From Neocallimastix lanati (nom. inval.) (taxonomy: Eukaryota; Neocallimastigomycota; Neocallimastigomycetes; Neocallimastigales; Neocallimastigaceae): a DNA stretch of 52,500 nt. Both the position numbers and the translations under genes were made by a program. Position 1 is the stretch's first letter; every line of letters begins with the position of its first letter. The notes beneath the pieces are model-generated. The model was given only the letters and a program-made list of their open reading frames with translations, had not been told where the DNA came from and searched no databases. The stretch lies in assembly GCA_016946835.1 (NCBI GenBank), contig JACVTC010000108.1, forward strand, positions 395,001 to 447,500. The letters run 5' to 3'. Shown here one piece after another: positions 42,686-52,500 of the stretch.

Positions 42686-44080
42686 TTATTGTTCTTTATT
42701 TGTATCTGCTGCACCATGTTCAATTAAATATTTTACTATTGCTTTATTTTCACTCATATATGCATTACTCAATGGTGTTTCACCAAAACTATCTTCTTTA
42801 TTTATTTCAGCTCCATGTTCAACTAAATATTTTACCATAGCTTCATTTCCATTTATACATGCACAAGAAACTGGTGTATTACCAAAACAACATTCTTTAT
42901 TAATATCTGCTCCAAGTTCAACTAAATATTTTACCAGTGCTTCATTTTCACTTAAACATGCACTAAATAATGGCGTTTCACCATTTTTATTTTCTTTATT
43001 TATATCAGTTCCAAGTTCTATAAAATATTTTACTATGGCTTCATTTCCATTCTCACATGCATTAAAAAATGGAGTTTCACCATTATCATCTTCTTTATTA
43101 ATATCAGCCCCATGTCCAACTAAATATTTTACCACAGCTTCATTTCCATGCTCACATGCGCTAAATAAGGGAGTTTCTTCATTCTCATTTTCTTTATTCA
43201 TATCAGCTCCATGTTCAATTAAATAGTTTACTATTGCTTCATTTCCATTCTCACATGCCCTAAAAAATGGAGTTTCACCATTATCATCTTCTTTATTAAT
43301 ATCAGCTCCATGTTCAATTAAATATTTTATCATTACTTCATTGCCATGTGCACATGCATTAAACAAGGGTGTTTCACCATAACCGCCTTCTTTATTTATA
43401 TCAGCTCCATGTTCAACTAAATATTTTACTATGGCTTCATTTCCATTTTCACACGCACTAAATAAGGGTGTTTCTTCACCCTCATTTTCTTTATTTATAT
43501 CAGCTCCATGTTCAACTAAATATTTTACTATATCTTCATTTCCACTTAGACATGCACTAAATAATGGAGTTTCACCATTGTCATTTTCTTTATTAATATC
43601 AGTTCCATGTTCAATTAAATATTTAACAATTAAAATATTTATGTGATCTTTATTACACTCATTAAGTAAATATTTTTCGCTATCATTTGCATATTTATTA
43701 TCTATTGGTATTTTATATTTCTCTAGGGATATTTCATTATTTACATCTGATATAGATACCGTTTTTTTATTTTTGTAGTTATATAAAAGAAAATTTAAAA
43801 TAAATTTATTGTCATAAAATCTTAAACTATTAAAAATAATATCAAGTAAAGTAATATTGTTATCTTTTATTAATTTTTTTATTAAGCTTGATGATATATT
43901 AAAATAATTTGGACAACTTTTCATTATAAATTGAAGACGTTCTGAAGTAAGTAATGAATTGGTATACATTTCAAGAAGAATATCATTTTTATTATTTATT
44001 TTACTGATCAATTTTTCAATTTCATTAATATCTTTATTATCTATGGAAGTAACACATGAATTAACATTTATTTGGTCCAT
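42686..44080 (-). CDS. Ankyrin-repeat protein with nine near-identical repeats, single exon
   Basis: 464 residues, no intron, no signal peptide. Residues 1-116 are a lineage-specific helical N-terminus (IEKLISKINNKNDILLEMY ... FIMKSCPNYFN). Residues 88-130 carry the segment FYDNKFILNFLLYNYKNK ... ISLEKYKIPIDNKY, also found in the 38.4-kb protein. Residues 154-450 are nine exact 33-residue ankyrin repeats with consensus NGETPLFSAC.NGNEAIVKY followed by L(V/I)EHGADINKE, then a partial tenth. The usual TPLH is TPLF in most repeats and a Cys follows two residues later. The repeats are so alike in protein and DNA that recent tandem duplication or gene conversion is likely. A frameshifted paralogue lies about 0.5 kb upstream on the same strand, with the same AATATTAAAAATG start context. 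Role: protein binding, partner unknown. Confidence 0.9.
   Translation of the reverse strand: MDQINVNSCVTSIDNKDINEIEKLISKINNKNDILLEMYTNSLLTSERLQFIMKSCPNYFNISSSLIKKLIKDNNITLLDIIFNSLRFYDNKFILNFLLYNYKNKKTVSISDVNNEISLEKYKIPIDNKYANDSEKYLLNECNKDHINILIVKYLIEHGTDINKENDNGETPLFSACLSGNEDIVKYLVEHGADINKENEGEETPLFSACENGNEAIVKYLVEHGADINKEGGYGETPLFNACAHGNEVMIKYLIEHGADINKEDDNGETPFFRACENGNEAIVNYLIEHGADMNKENENEETPLFSACEHGNEAVVKYLVGHGADINKEDDNGETPFFNACENGNEAIVKYFIELGTDINKENKNGETPLFSACLSENEALVKYLVELGADINKECCFGNTPVSCACINGNEAMVKYLVEHGAEINKEDSFGETPLSNAYMSENKAIVKYLIEHGAADTNKEQ
42731..43621 (-). repeat. Nine 99-bp in-frame tandem repeats coding for ankyrin units
   Basis: Each unit is exactly 99 bp and encodes one ankyrin repeat; there is no unit-length variation across all nine. 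Blocks such as ATATCAGCTCCATGTTCAA (+ strand) recur unit after unit. Confidence 0.92.
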
Positions 44081-44153
44081 TTTTAATATTATTTATTTAT
44101 ATTTTTATTCTTTTTTCTATAATTTTTTTTTATTTTTTTCATATATTATTATA

Positions 44154-44195
<42 letters not shown>

Positions 44196-44270
44196 TTTTT
44201 TTTTTAAATATTCATAAAAAAATAAATAGGAAAATGAAAATGAAATATTTTTTTTAATTAAATTAATTTC

Positions 44271-44310
<40 letters not shown>

Positions 44311-44566
44311 TTAAATTATTAATTTTTCTTTTTTAAATATTCATATTCATTAATATAGTCAATTGACCAAACAATAATTAAATAATTTATTGAATAATGA
44401 ATAGTTTAAATAAAATTTTACACAAAGTTTAATTTACATTTTGAACTTCTATTCTTTTATTTAATTAAATCTAATATAATTATATAAATTTTAATTTTCA
44501 TAAATGCTGAACATTATCATCAAAAAAAAAAAAAAAAAAAAATTAAAATTATAATTATAATTATAA

Positions 44567-44704
44567 TTAAAAAGGAAAGATATTTATTGTTATAAGGAGA
44601 TAGATAAAATCATTATATGAAGTATTATTATAAAAAAATAATTTTTTTTTATACATTGTTTCCTTTCCATACCTACTAGCATAAAGTAATGATGTTTTAC
44701 CATT

Positions 44705-44741
<37 letters not shown>

Positions 44742-45660
44742 TTTTTGTTTTTAATATTTATATTTATTCCATGCTTAATTAAATAACTTACCAATGCTTC
44801 ATTTCCACTATCACATTAGTCAAATAATGGAGCTTTACAATAAACACTTTCTTTATTTATATTTTTCATCCATGATCAACTAAATATTTTACCAATGCTT
44901 CATTTTCTACTTCTACATATGTGTTATATAATGGAGTTTCACAATACTTATTTTCTTCATTCACATATGCTCCTAGGTCTACTAAATATTTTGCTAATGT
45001 TTCATTTCCTTTACCACATGTACAAAATAGTGGAATGTGACCATTATTATTTTTCTTATTAATATCTTCACCTTGATCTAATAAATATTTTATAACTGTT
45101 TCATTTCCACCTTCATATTTATTATTTCTTTCTTTATTTATATCTACTCCATGGTCAATCAAATAGTTTATCAATGTTTCATTTCTACTCTTACATGTAT
45201 AAAATAATGGAGTTTCACCCATTCTTATTTTTTCAGCATTCTGTTCTATTTCATTTATACTTATTCCATATTCAACCAAATATTATTCATTACCATATAC
45301 ATATTCATTACCTATTGATATTTTATATTTCTTAAGTGATATTTCATTGCTTTAGATATCGCTCTTTTATTTTTTAATATAATAAATTTAATAATATATT
45401 CATTGTCATAAAAATTTATATTAAATAATATTAATTTATCTCTTCAGTCTTTATTAGTTTTTTTTTTTTTTATTATTAGACTTGATGATATTTTAAAATA
45501 TTTTGGACAGCTTTTCTTTATACATTGAAGATTCTCAGAAATACTTATTGAACTGTTATACTTTTCAAGAAGAATATAAATTTTGTTATTTTTTTTTCTT
45601 TTACTGACTAGTCTTTCTATTTCATAGAAGATACATATGAATTAATAGTATTTGATTCAT
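44567..45660 (-). pseudogene. Frameshifted paralogue of the 42.7-44.1 kb ankyrin gene
   Basis: Reading from the ATG at 45660, the pieces match the intact gene in order but in changing frames. They are MNQ...NTINSYVSS, a stop, then RLVSKRKKNNKIYILLEKY, QCIKKSCPKYFKISSSLI, FYDNEYIIKFI, then EISLKKYKISIGNEY, then ankyrin repeats in the open stretch 45279-44866 (GETPLFYTCKSRNETLINYL and later units, one of them shortened). After a frameshift comes NINKESVYCKAPLFD, a stop, and CDSGNEALVSYLIKHG. A run of about 29 T on the + strand (44709-44738) lies inside one ankyrin unit and would encode poly-Lys. At least three frameshifts and two stops: a pseudogene unless assembly errors in homopolymers explain some of them. 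Confidence 0.82.
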
Positions 45661-46039
45661 TTTTAATATTGCTTATTTATTTATTCATTTCTTTTGAATT
45701 GTTTCATATATCATATATTTTTTTTTTATTTTTTTTATATTTTATTATTATTATGCTATATATATTAAAATTTATATTATTATTAGTATTATTATTGAAA
45801 GTATTTTACTAGAGGTAAATTATAGAAAACTAATACTATAATATTAAAAAAAAAAAAAAAAATTAATTGAAATCATAACAAATTAAATTATTCAGTTATC
45901 AGTTGTATAAACTATATGTATAAACTAAATATTTCATATATTTATATTTAACTATAAATATATATTATTATAAATATATAAATAAATAATAAAATAGGAA
46001 AATTTTTAAGTAATAAGTAATAATAATTGTTTTATATTA

Positions 46040-46084
<45 letters not shown>

Positions 46085-46717
46085 ATGAAAAAATATTAAG
46101 TAATTAATAAATGAATAATAAATAAATAAATAACATTAATAATAATAATAATAATTAAAATCGAATTAGAAAAATTATTATTAAAATGAACTAAAAAAAA
46201 AAAAAAAATTAAACTACTAGCAATAAAAAAGATTAACAATAATAACTCTATTGTTTATATTATTGTTATTGATGTTATTAATATTATAGCAAGTTAAAAT
46301 GTAATAAATGCAATAATATTTGTTTATATTTCCAATAAAATAGTATATAAAATGGAAACATGAAATTTCAAATGAAGAAATAAATAAAACAATAAAAAAA
46401 TTTTTTAACTTTAACTAATATATATTTATTTATTTTAATTGAATGAAAAATATAATTGGTTGGTACATTTTTTAATTTTAACAAAGATGTAATTAGGGTT
46501 GATACATTTTTATATAATAAAAAAATAAACAATAATATATTATTACTTCTATTTTAATTTATTATTAAAAATAACAATTAAAAGTAAATATTTTAATTTA
46601 AATATTATTACAATTAAATATTTTTTTTTATTTTCTATTTTTATTTTTATTTTTTTTCTTTTCTTTTTATGAAATATTTATATAAAATTAATATAAAATA
46701 TATATAAAGATATGCAA

Positions 46718-46750
<33 letters not shown>

Positions 46751-46764
46751 TTTTAAATCAGTAA
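45661..46764. other. AT-rich spacer in the ankyrin cluster
   Basis: ATT array at about 46043-46082, several A and T runs, no recognisable coding sequence. Confidence 0.6.
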
Positions 46765-47190
46765 ATTTCACTTGAAAAATATAAAGTATCAACAAATGAT
46801 AAATATGCATATGATAGTTAAAGTATTTATTTAATGAATGTAATAAAAGGATACCATAAATATTTTTATTTGTTAAATATTTAGTTGAACATGAAGTAAT
46901 TATATATTAATTGATATTATTGGGATGATGAAACCCTATTACATAAATCATGTAGAAATTATAATGAAAAAATAGTATAGTATTTAGTTGAATATAAAGA
47001 AAATATTAAAAAAAAATAAGAACCATAAAACATCACCATATAAAATGTGTTTTAATATAAATTAATCCTTCATTAAAATATTTTATTAAATATGGAGTAA
47101 AATAAATGAAAAAAAAATAGGAATGATGTAGCTCCATTGCTAATATATAAAAATGTTAAAATATATTTAAATAACTTCAATAATATAAAA
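46765..47190 (+). pseudogene. Ankyrin gene relic, C-terminal part, + strand
   Basis: The + strand reads ISLEKYKVSTNDKYAYDS, a stop, then, in shifted frames, FVKYLVEHE, DDETLLHKSCRNYNEKIV, a stop, YLVEYKENIKKK and fainter ankyrin matches to about 47190. This matches residues about 117-220 of the intact gene at 42686-44080 in order. Many stops and frameshifts: dead. It runs towards the N-terminal relic on the other strand at 47195-47470. Confidence 0.7.
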
Positions 47191-47194
47191 AAAT

Positions 47195-47470
47195 GTCAAT
47201 AAAAAAAAAAAAAGTATAATTTTGAAATATATTTTAGAGATCTAGTAAAGCAAAGCAATATCATCATCTTTATTATTATTATTTTTTTTATTTTATTTTA
47301 TTTTTTTTTTTAATTAAACTTTATATATTAAAATTTTTTTTACAACTTTTCATTATAAATTTTAGACTTTCAGAAATAATTAATAAATTTTTATAAATTT
47401 CAATAAAGTATATCATTTTTTTTCATTTTTTTTATTGATTAGTTTTTCAATTTCACTAATATATATATAA
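47195..47470 (-). pseudogene. Ankyrin gene relic, N-terminal part, - strand
   Basis: On the minus strand, from 47465, the sequence reads ISEIEKLINKKNEK, then after a frameshift LIISESLKFIMKSCKKNFNI and, more weakly, NNNKDDDIALLY...ISKIYF. This matches residues about 19-86 of the intact ankyrin gene (INEIEKLISKINNKN, SERLQFIMKSCPNYFNI, DNNITLLDIIFNSLRF). It stops where the oppositely oriented relic at 46765-47190 begins. Confidence 0.7.
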
Positions 47471-48432
47471 TAAATTATTTAATTATATTTTTTAAATATA
47501 ATAACTAATATTATTTTTAAACAAGAAAAAAAATTATTATCTTTATTCAACCAAAAATTTAAATTTTTTTTATTAAAATACTATAAATAAAATAAAATAA
47601 TTAAAAATAAAATAATTAAAAATAAAATAAAATAAATATATATATATATTTATTTATTTTATATATTATTTATTCATTTATTTATATTTTATAAAATAAA
47701 TTTATTTCAAATTTAAATATATACATTTATTTATCTAATTTTTTTCTTTTTTCAAATAATTATTATTACCCTTACATATAAAAAATATGATATTATTATT
47801 TTAATTAAAGAAGAAAAATATTTATTTTTAAATTTATTCATTTTTTGTCGTATTTTTATTTTTCAATTAATAATAAAATTAATAAATATACTTATAAATA
47901 ATAATAATAATTATAATAATATTAATATTAATTATAATTATAATAATAATAATAATAATAATAATAAAAGAAATATTGACAAAATTCTGTTTAAAATATT
48001 ATAAATTGAATGAAAATCAAAAATTAAATCAATTATATTTTATTTTAAATAATACAATTATTTTTATCTATTTACATTTATTTTATTAATAATATATATA
48101 TATATATATATACTTTAATTATAATATATATTTTTTAATTGCAAAATATATTTTATTTTATTTTATAATTTTTTTTTATCTTATTTAAAATTTTTATTTA
48201 TTTTTCTTTATTGTAATGATATTTTTATTTAATTTTAAAAGTTGATATAAAAAATATATATATAAAAAAATAATATATGAAAAGAAATTTTGATTTTTAT
48301 TATATACTCTTTCTATTTAATATTTTTTTATAAACTTTAGAATAAATATATCCAATATTTTGAATATTAATATTAATTATAATTTTTTTTTTTTTTTTGA
48401 ATTAATTATTTCAATTTTAATATGTAAAATAG

Positions 48433-48465
<33 letters not shown>

Positions 48466-49211
48466 TATTTTATGCAATAGTTTTCAAAATTTTTTTATCT
48501 AATCATTTAAAAATTTTAATTATACTATTAAACCTTAATAAGTTAATAAATATCTTTTTTATGAAATAGTTTCTTATATATATTTATATACAAATATACA
48601 CAGTCATAAGTCATATACAGTGTTAATATTGTCAGAATATATAAATAAAATCAAAATTTATATGAAGAGTTTCAAGAATTTGTTTTATGATTATACATTT
48701 CATTTTTTATATGTTATATATATATGTAAAATGTATTTAACTTTTGTATACTGACATAAAGCATCATAAAGCATCATATGATGTATTGCGACATTAATAG
48801 CATATTGTAATATTTTTTTTATAATATAATTTTATTAATTATTATTTATTATAAATTTAAAAGTTATCTAATGAATTCATTAATAATAAACCTTATCAAG
48901 TTAATTACAAGATTATGTATGAAATTATTCTTTAATTAAATTGATAAATAATTATATTAATTCTGTTCTTTTGCATCATTCTTTTATTAATTTAACCATC
49001 TTATACAAAATATATTTATATATATAATTAAATGTATCCTATTATTATAAAAATAAAATTACATATCTTTATCATTAATATTATATATATATATGTATAA
49101 GCATTTATACAAAATATTATTTTATTTTTTAAAGTTGGACTAATTTAAATTATTAAAAGAAAGATTTTAATCAAAATACTATTTTATTTTTTATAATTAT
49201 TATTTCTATTA

Positions 49212-49242
<31 letters not shown>

Positions 49243-50484
49243 CCATATCATTCAAAATTTCATTCATTATTGTAAAATTATATATTTAAAATAGCATAAT
49301 TCTTATATATATTCATTTAAAGTTGGACCAATTTAAATTATTAAAAGATTTATCAAAAAAATATAAAGTATCAAAGTATCACAAAGAATATTTTGGATTA
49401 GTTTAATTAGTATTTTTCTTTTTATTAAATTCGGGTTTTTTTTTTAAAAAAAATTAATAAATTAATAAAGTAAAAAAAATAAAATAAAATAAAATCATAT
49501 AAAAAATAAAAATTAACTATTTTTATTACAAATAGCAAAAAAATTATAAACAAAATATTTCTTTAAAATTTATGAAAGTTATATAAAAAAATTCCTATAG
49601 AAATATTAAATATCAAAACTGTATATAATAAAATAATTTTTTATTATTAAAAAAAAAATTGTTAAAATAGTAAATATTTATAAATTAAAATTTATTTTTT
49701 AATATATTTAGTATAATTAAAATATAATTATAAATATTTTTAATATATTTATATATACTATATAATTTAATCAAATTATATTTAATATAAAATAATGAAA
49801 AAAATAAAATATAAAATAAAGTTCAATATTAGAATATTTACTAAAAATGTTTTCCATAGATTTATAATTTTTGATAAATAATAAAATTTAAAATATTAAA
49901 AAAGTAATATAAATATTTTCCTAAGATAAAAATTTAAATAATTATAGAAATATTTTTTTAATGCATAAATTGAAGTTTCCGTTATTTAATAGTTTTGTAA
50001 TATTAAGCAATGATATCAGCCAATAAAAAATCCAATTAGAGAATAAAGTAATCACAATTTTTAATAACTTAATTATTATTGACTCCATTGATATGATATA
50101 TATATTATATATTATACTGATATATAATTTTTATATAAATTAAATTAAATTTAAATTTTAAAAAATTTTGTATGTAGTATATTTTAAAACTTTAATAAAA
50201 ATATTTTTTATTATTATTGTAATAATATAAATTATCACAATTGACATTATAAATTTTGTATCATTAAATATTATATATTATATAGTTTGTTATTTATTTT
50301 AAATTAAAATTTTATTAAATTAGTGCGGAATCTAAAAGAAAAAAGAACAATAATAAATTAAATTTTATTATCATCATAAACAAATAACTAAATGGAAAGA
50401 AAAAATTTAATAATTAAACTATTTTAATATTGTCAAAAAGTAAAAAAATATTAAAAATTGTAACATTTCACAAAATTAATATTT

Positions 50485-50524
<40 letters not shown>

Positions 50525-50526
50525 AA
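47471..50526. other. 3 kb AT-rich intergenic DNA
   Basis: No gene. Holds an imperfect direct repeat (49129-49160 and 49317-49349), a short AAAGCATCAT duplication near 48755-48778, an ATAATA array near 47940-47970 and long A and T runs at 48431-48463, 49216-49241, 50488-50520 and 50566-50592. Confidence 0.6.
49129..49349 (+). repeat. Pair of imperfect direct repeats about 188 bp apart
   Basis: TTAAAGTTGGACTAATTTAA at 49129 and TTAAAGTTGGACCAATTTAA at 49317 share over 30 bases with one difference, including the ATTATTAAAAGA that follows each. Meaning unknown. Confidence 0.8.
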
Positions 50527-50537
50527 TATATAAATAG
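50527..50537 (+). promoter_or_regulatory. Candidate TATA box of the PL4 gene
   Basis: TATATAAATAG about 160 bp upstream of the ATG at 50694, directly after a 33-base A-run and before pyrimidine-rich DNA. Only positional support in such AT-rich sequence. Confidence 0.4.
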
Positions 50538-50560
50538 TGAAGTTTTTCTTTTTTCTTTTT

Positions 50561-50597
<37 letters not shown>

Positions 50598-50693
50598 CAT
50601 TCTTTTTTTTTATTTCAAAATTATTAATTTGTTTACATATAATTTTTTTTTTAATATAATAATTTGATATTACTATATAAAAAAAAATATAAA

Positions 50694-52500
50694 ATGAAAA
50701 TTTTATTTATTGGTTTATTAGTAACCTTCTTGGTTACTATTGTTTCTGGTGTCAGTTTGACACAAAACAATAACTCATATATTTTAAAAAATAAGTAAAT
50801 ATAAAATAATAATAATTTTTTTTAAAAAAAAAATTATATAATACTTATATGGAAATATATGAAAATATATAATGCTAAAATTTTTGTTTTATTTTATTTT
50901 ATTTTTAATTTTATTATTTTTTCTATAATCGAATAGCTATGCTACCGTGGTTATTTCTAAAAAAGATGGTTATATTACTTCATTAAAGATTGCTGGTGAC
51001 AATCAAGAATTTTTAAATAGAGCTTATATTGATGCTAATGGTTCAAAAGCTGGCTGTAAATTTTTACTTTTATTTATTTATTTAATTATTTATTTTTTTA
51101 TTATTATTAAAAATAAATGAAAGATTTTTTATATTTTAAATTCTTTTTTTTGTTTTATATTAGTAGGATTTATTTTTAATTATAATTTAATTAATAAAAA
51201 CTTCTATAACAAAATATATTATAGTTCATGCAAAAAAAAGTACAATTATTAAGAATACCAATGATCATGTTGAAATTGCATTCACTGATAATGTATTAAA
51301 TATGGATTGGTAAGTAAAAAAAAAAAAGAAATAATAAGAAAAAACTTAATGAAATAATAATCAATTTTTTTTATTAATATATTAAATATAGGGAAGTTAG
51401 ATATACTATGCTTAATGATACTAAGGGTGTTTACTTCTCATTAAAACTTGACCATAAAGCAAGCTATGCTGATACACAATTCAGTGAAATACGTTTAGTT
51501 TTTAGATTAAAGAGTAATCCATTCAATTGGTTACAAGTTGAAGATAATGTTGGTCGTTACTTACCAACTGCTGAAGAACAAAAGAATTGTGAAGTAATGG
51601 GTCCAAAGGAAGCTTGTAAGGTTAAAACTGGTGAAGTTCTTCACAAGTACGATTGGTCTATTGATGCTTTAAAACATGATGTTCATGGTTTCTCTACTAA
51701 AAATGGTTTAGGTTGTTGGTTTGTCCTTCCATCTATGGAATGGAAGAATGGTGGTGCCTACAATCGTGATCTTGCCTGTCACAATGGTGAAAATGATTCC
51801 ATACAAATTATGTACATGGCTGGTTCTCACTATGGTGCTGGTGATGAATACCCAAAGAAGGGTGAAAATTGGTCAAAGGTTTACGGTCCATATTTAATTT
51901 ATGTAAATAAAGCTGGTTCTCCACAAGCCTCATGGAAAGATGCTAAGGCAGTTGCTCAAGCTGAAAAAGCAAAATGGCCATACTCTTTCGTTTCTCAACC
52001 AGGATACGTTAAACAACGTGGAAAAGTCACTGGTAAATTAACTATTAAGAATCAGTTAGATAATTCTGTTTTCAAGTTAGATGATGCCGTCGTAACTTTA
52101 GTTCAACCGGAATCTAACAGTGAATCCATTCCAAATCAACAATGGCGTCATTACTCCTTCTGGACTCATAGTATTTCTGGTGTCAGTCCAAACTTCACTA
52201 TTAATAATGTTATTCCAGGTACCTATCAATTACGTGCTTGGTCTAAGGGTGTTGTTGGTGAATTTATCTTAAACAAAACTATTACTGTAACTGCTGGTCA
52301 AACCACTAATCTTGGTGAAATTGTCTTCACCGAAAAGAGAGTTGGTCCAATTGCTTGGGAAATCGGTATTCCAGATCGTACTGCTATGGAATATAAGCAT
52401 GGGGATCATTTCAATCAATGGGGTCTTCCATATAAATTTCCACAAGAATTCCCAAATGGAGTCAATTACTACATTGGAAAATCAAACTATGCTAAAGATT
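50694..52500 (+). CDS. Secreted PL4 rhamnogalacturonan endolyase, 3' end cut by the window
   Basis: Exons 50694-50794, 50937-51055, 51225-51309 and 51392 to beyond 52500, all GT-AG; 471 residues are visible. Residues 1-19 form a signal peptide (MKILFIGLLVTFLVTIVSG), so the enzyme is secreted. It matches polysaccharide lyase family 4, which cuts the rhamnose-galacturonate backbone of rhamnogalacturonan I by beta-elimination. The N-terminal beta-sandwich catalytic domain runs to about residue 310 (ISKKDGYITSLKIAGDNQEF at the start; MAGSHYGAGDEYPK, with a His in the region of the family's catalytic His; WSKVYGPYLIYVN). A fibronectin-III-like domain follows (GKVTGKLTIKN ... VIPGTYQLRAWSKGVVGEF). 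The start of the carbohydrate-binding third domain is present (WEIGIPDRTAMEYKHGDHF, QWGLP, PNGVNYYIGKSNY). Whether a fungal dockerin follows, as in many cellulosomal enzymes of these fungi, cannot be seen. Confidence 0.95.

Noticed and set aside
42731-43621. CRISPR-like array
   Set aside because: The 99-bp units are contiguous, have no spacers and code for ankyrin repeats.
43035-43646. Open frames on the + strand opposite the ankyrin repeats
   Set aside because: Antisense of the 99-bp repeat units; periodic stop avoidance follows from the repeat.

Overview
The window looks like nuclear DNA of an anaerobic gut fungus (Neocallimastigomycota; Piromyces/Neocallimastix type). The reasons are: extremely A+T-rich intergenic DNA full of homopolymers and ATT/TTTA microsatellites; coding islands that are visibly richer in G+C; short AT-rich introns with GTAAGT/GTAAAT donors and TAG/AAG acceptors; and secreted plant- or wall-polysaccharide enzymes with a CBM18 chitin-binding module. 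The assignment is an inference from these traits, not from a database match.

Layout. 1.4-2.7 kb (-): secreted GH114 endo-alpha-1,4-polygalactosaminidase-like enzyme with a C-terminal CBM18. 5.75-10.87 kb (+): MRD1/RBM19, a five-RRM pre-rRNA processing factor in 12 exons, whose last intron looks like a U12-type AT-AC intron. 11.46-12.46 kb: about 740 bp of ATT microsatellite abutting the 3' end of a non-LTR retrotransposon. 13.4-16.6 kb (-): CCR4 deadenylase (LRR plus EEP nuclease) in 5 exons. 16.6-26.0 kb: gene-free AT-rich DNA with one poly(A)-tailed non-coding island. 26.0-29.4 kb (+): trifunctional cytosolic C1-tetrahydrofolate synthase in 5 exons. 30-33.8 kb: at least two decayed LINE copies (a reverse-transcriptase fragment; an APE-endonuclease plus linker fragment) and an unidentified non-coding island. 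33.8-38.4 kb: gene-free, dominated by nested heptanucleotide and trinucleotide arrays. 38.4-47.5 kb: an ankyrin-repeat cluster with one divergent intact gene (+), one intact gene with nine near-identical 99-bp repeats (-), one frameshifted paralogue (-), and one relic that appears to have been internally inverted. 50.7 kb to the window end (+): the 5' three-quarters or so of a secreted PL4 rhamnogalacturonan endolyase, cut by the window edge.

The genes do not form a pathway or operon. Three are core housekeeping genes (ribosome biogenesis, mRNA deadenylation, one-carbon metabolism). Two are secreted polysaccharide-degrading enzymes. The ankyrin/LINE/microsatellite stretches are the fast-evolving part. 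No rRNA gene, tRNA gene or CRISPR array was recognised. The strongest unusual observation is the AT-AC intron in MRD1. Next are the lineage-specific N-terminal module shared by two otherwise dissimilar ankyrin proteins, and the in-place inversion of an ankyrin relic.
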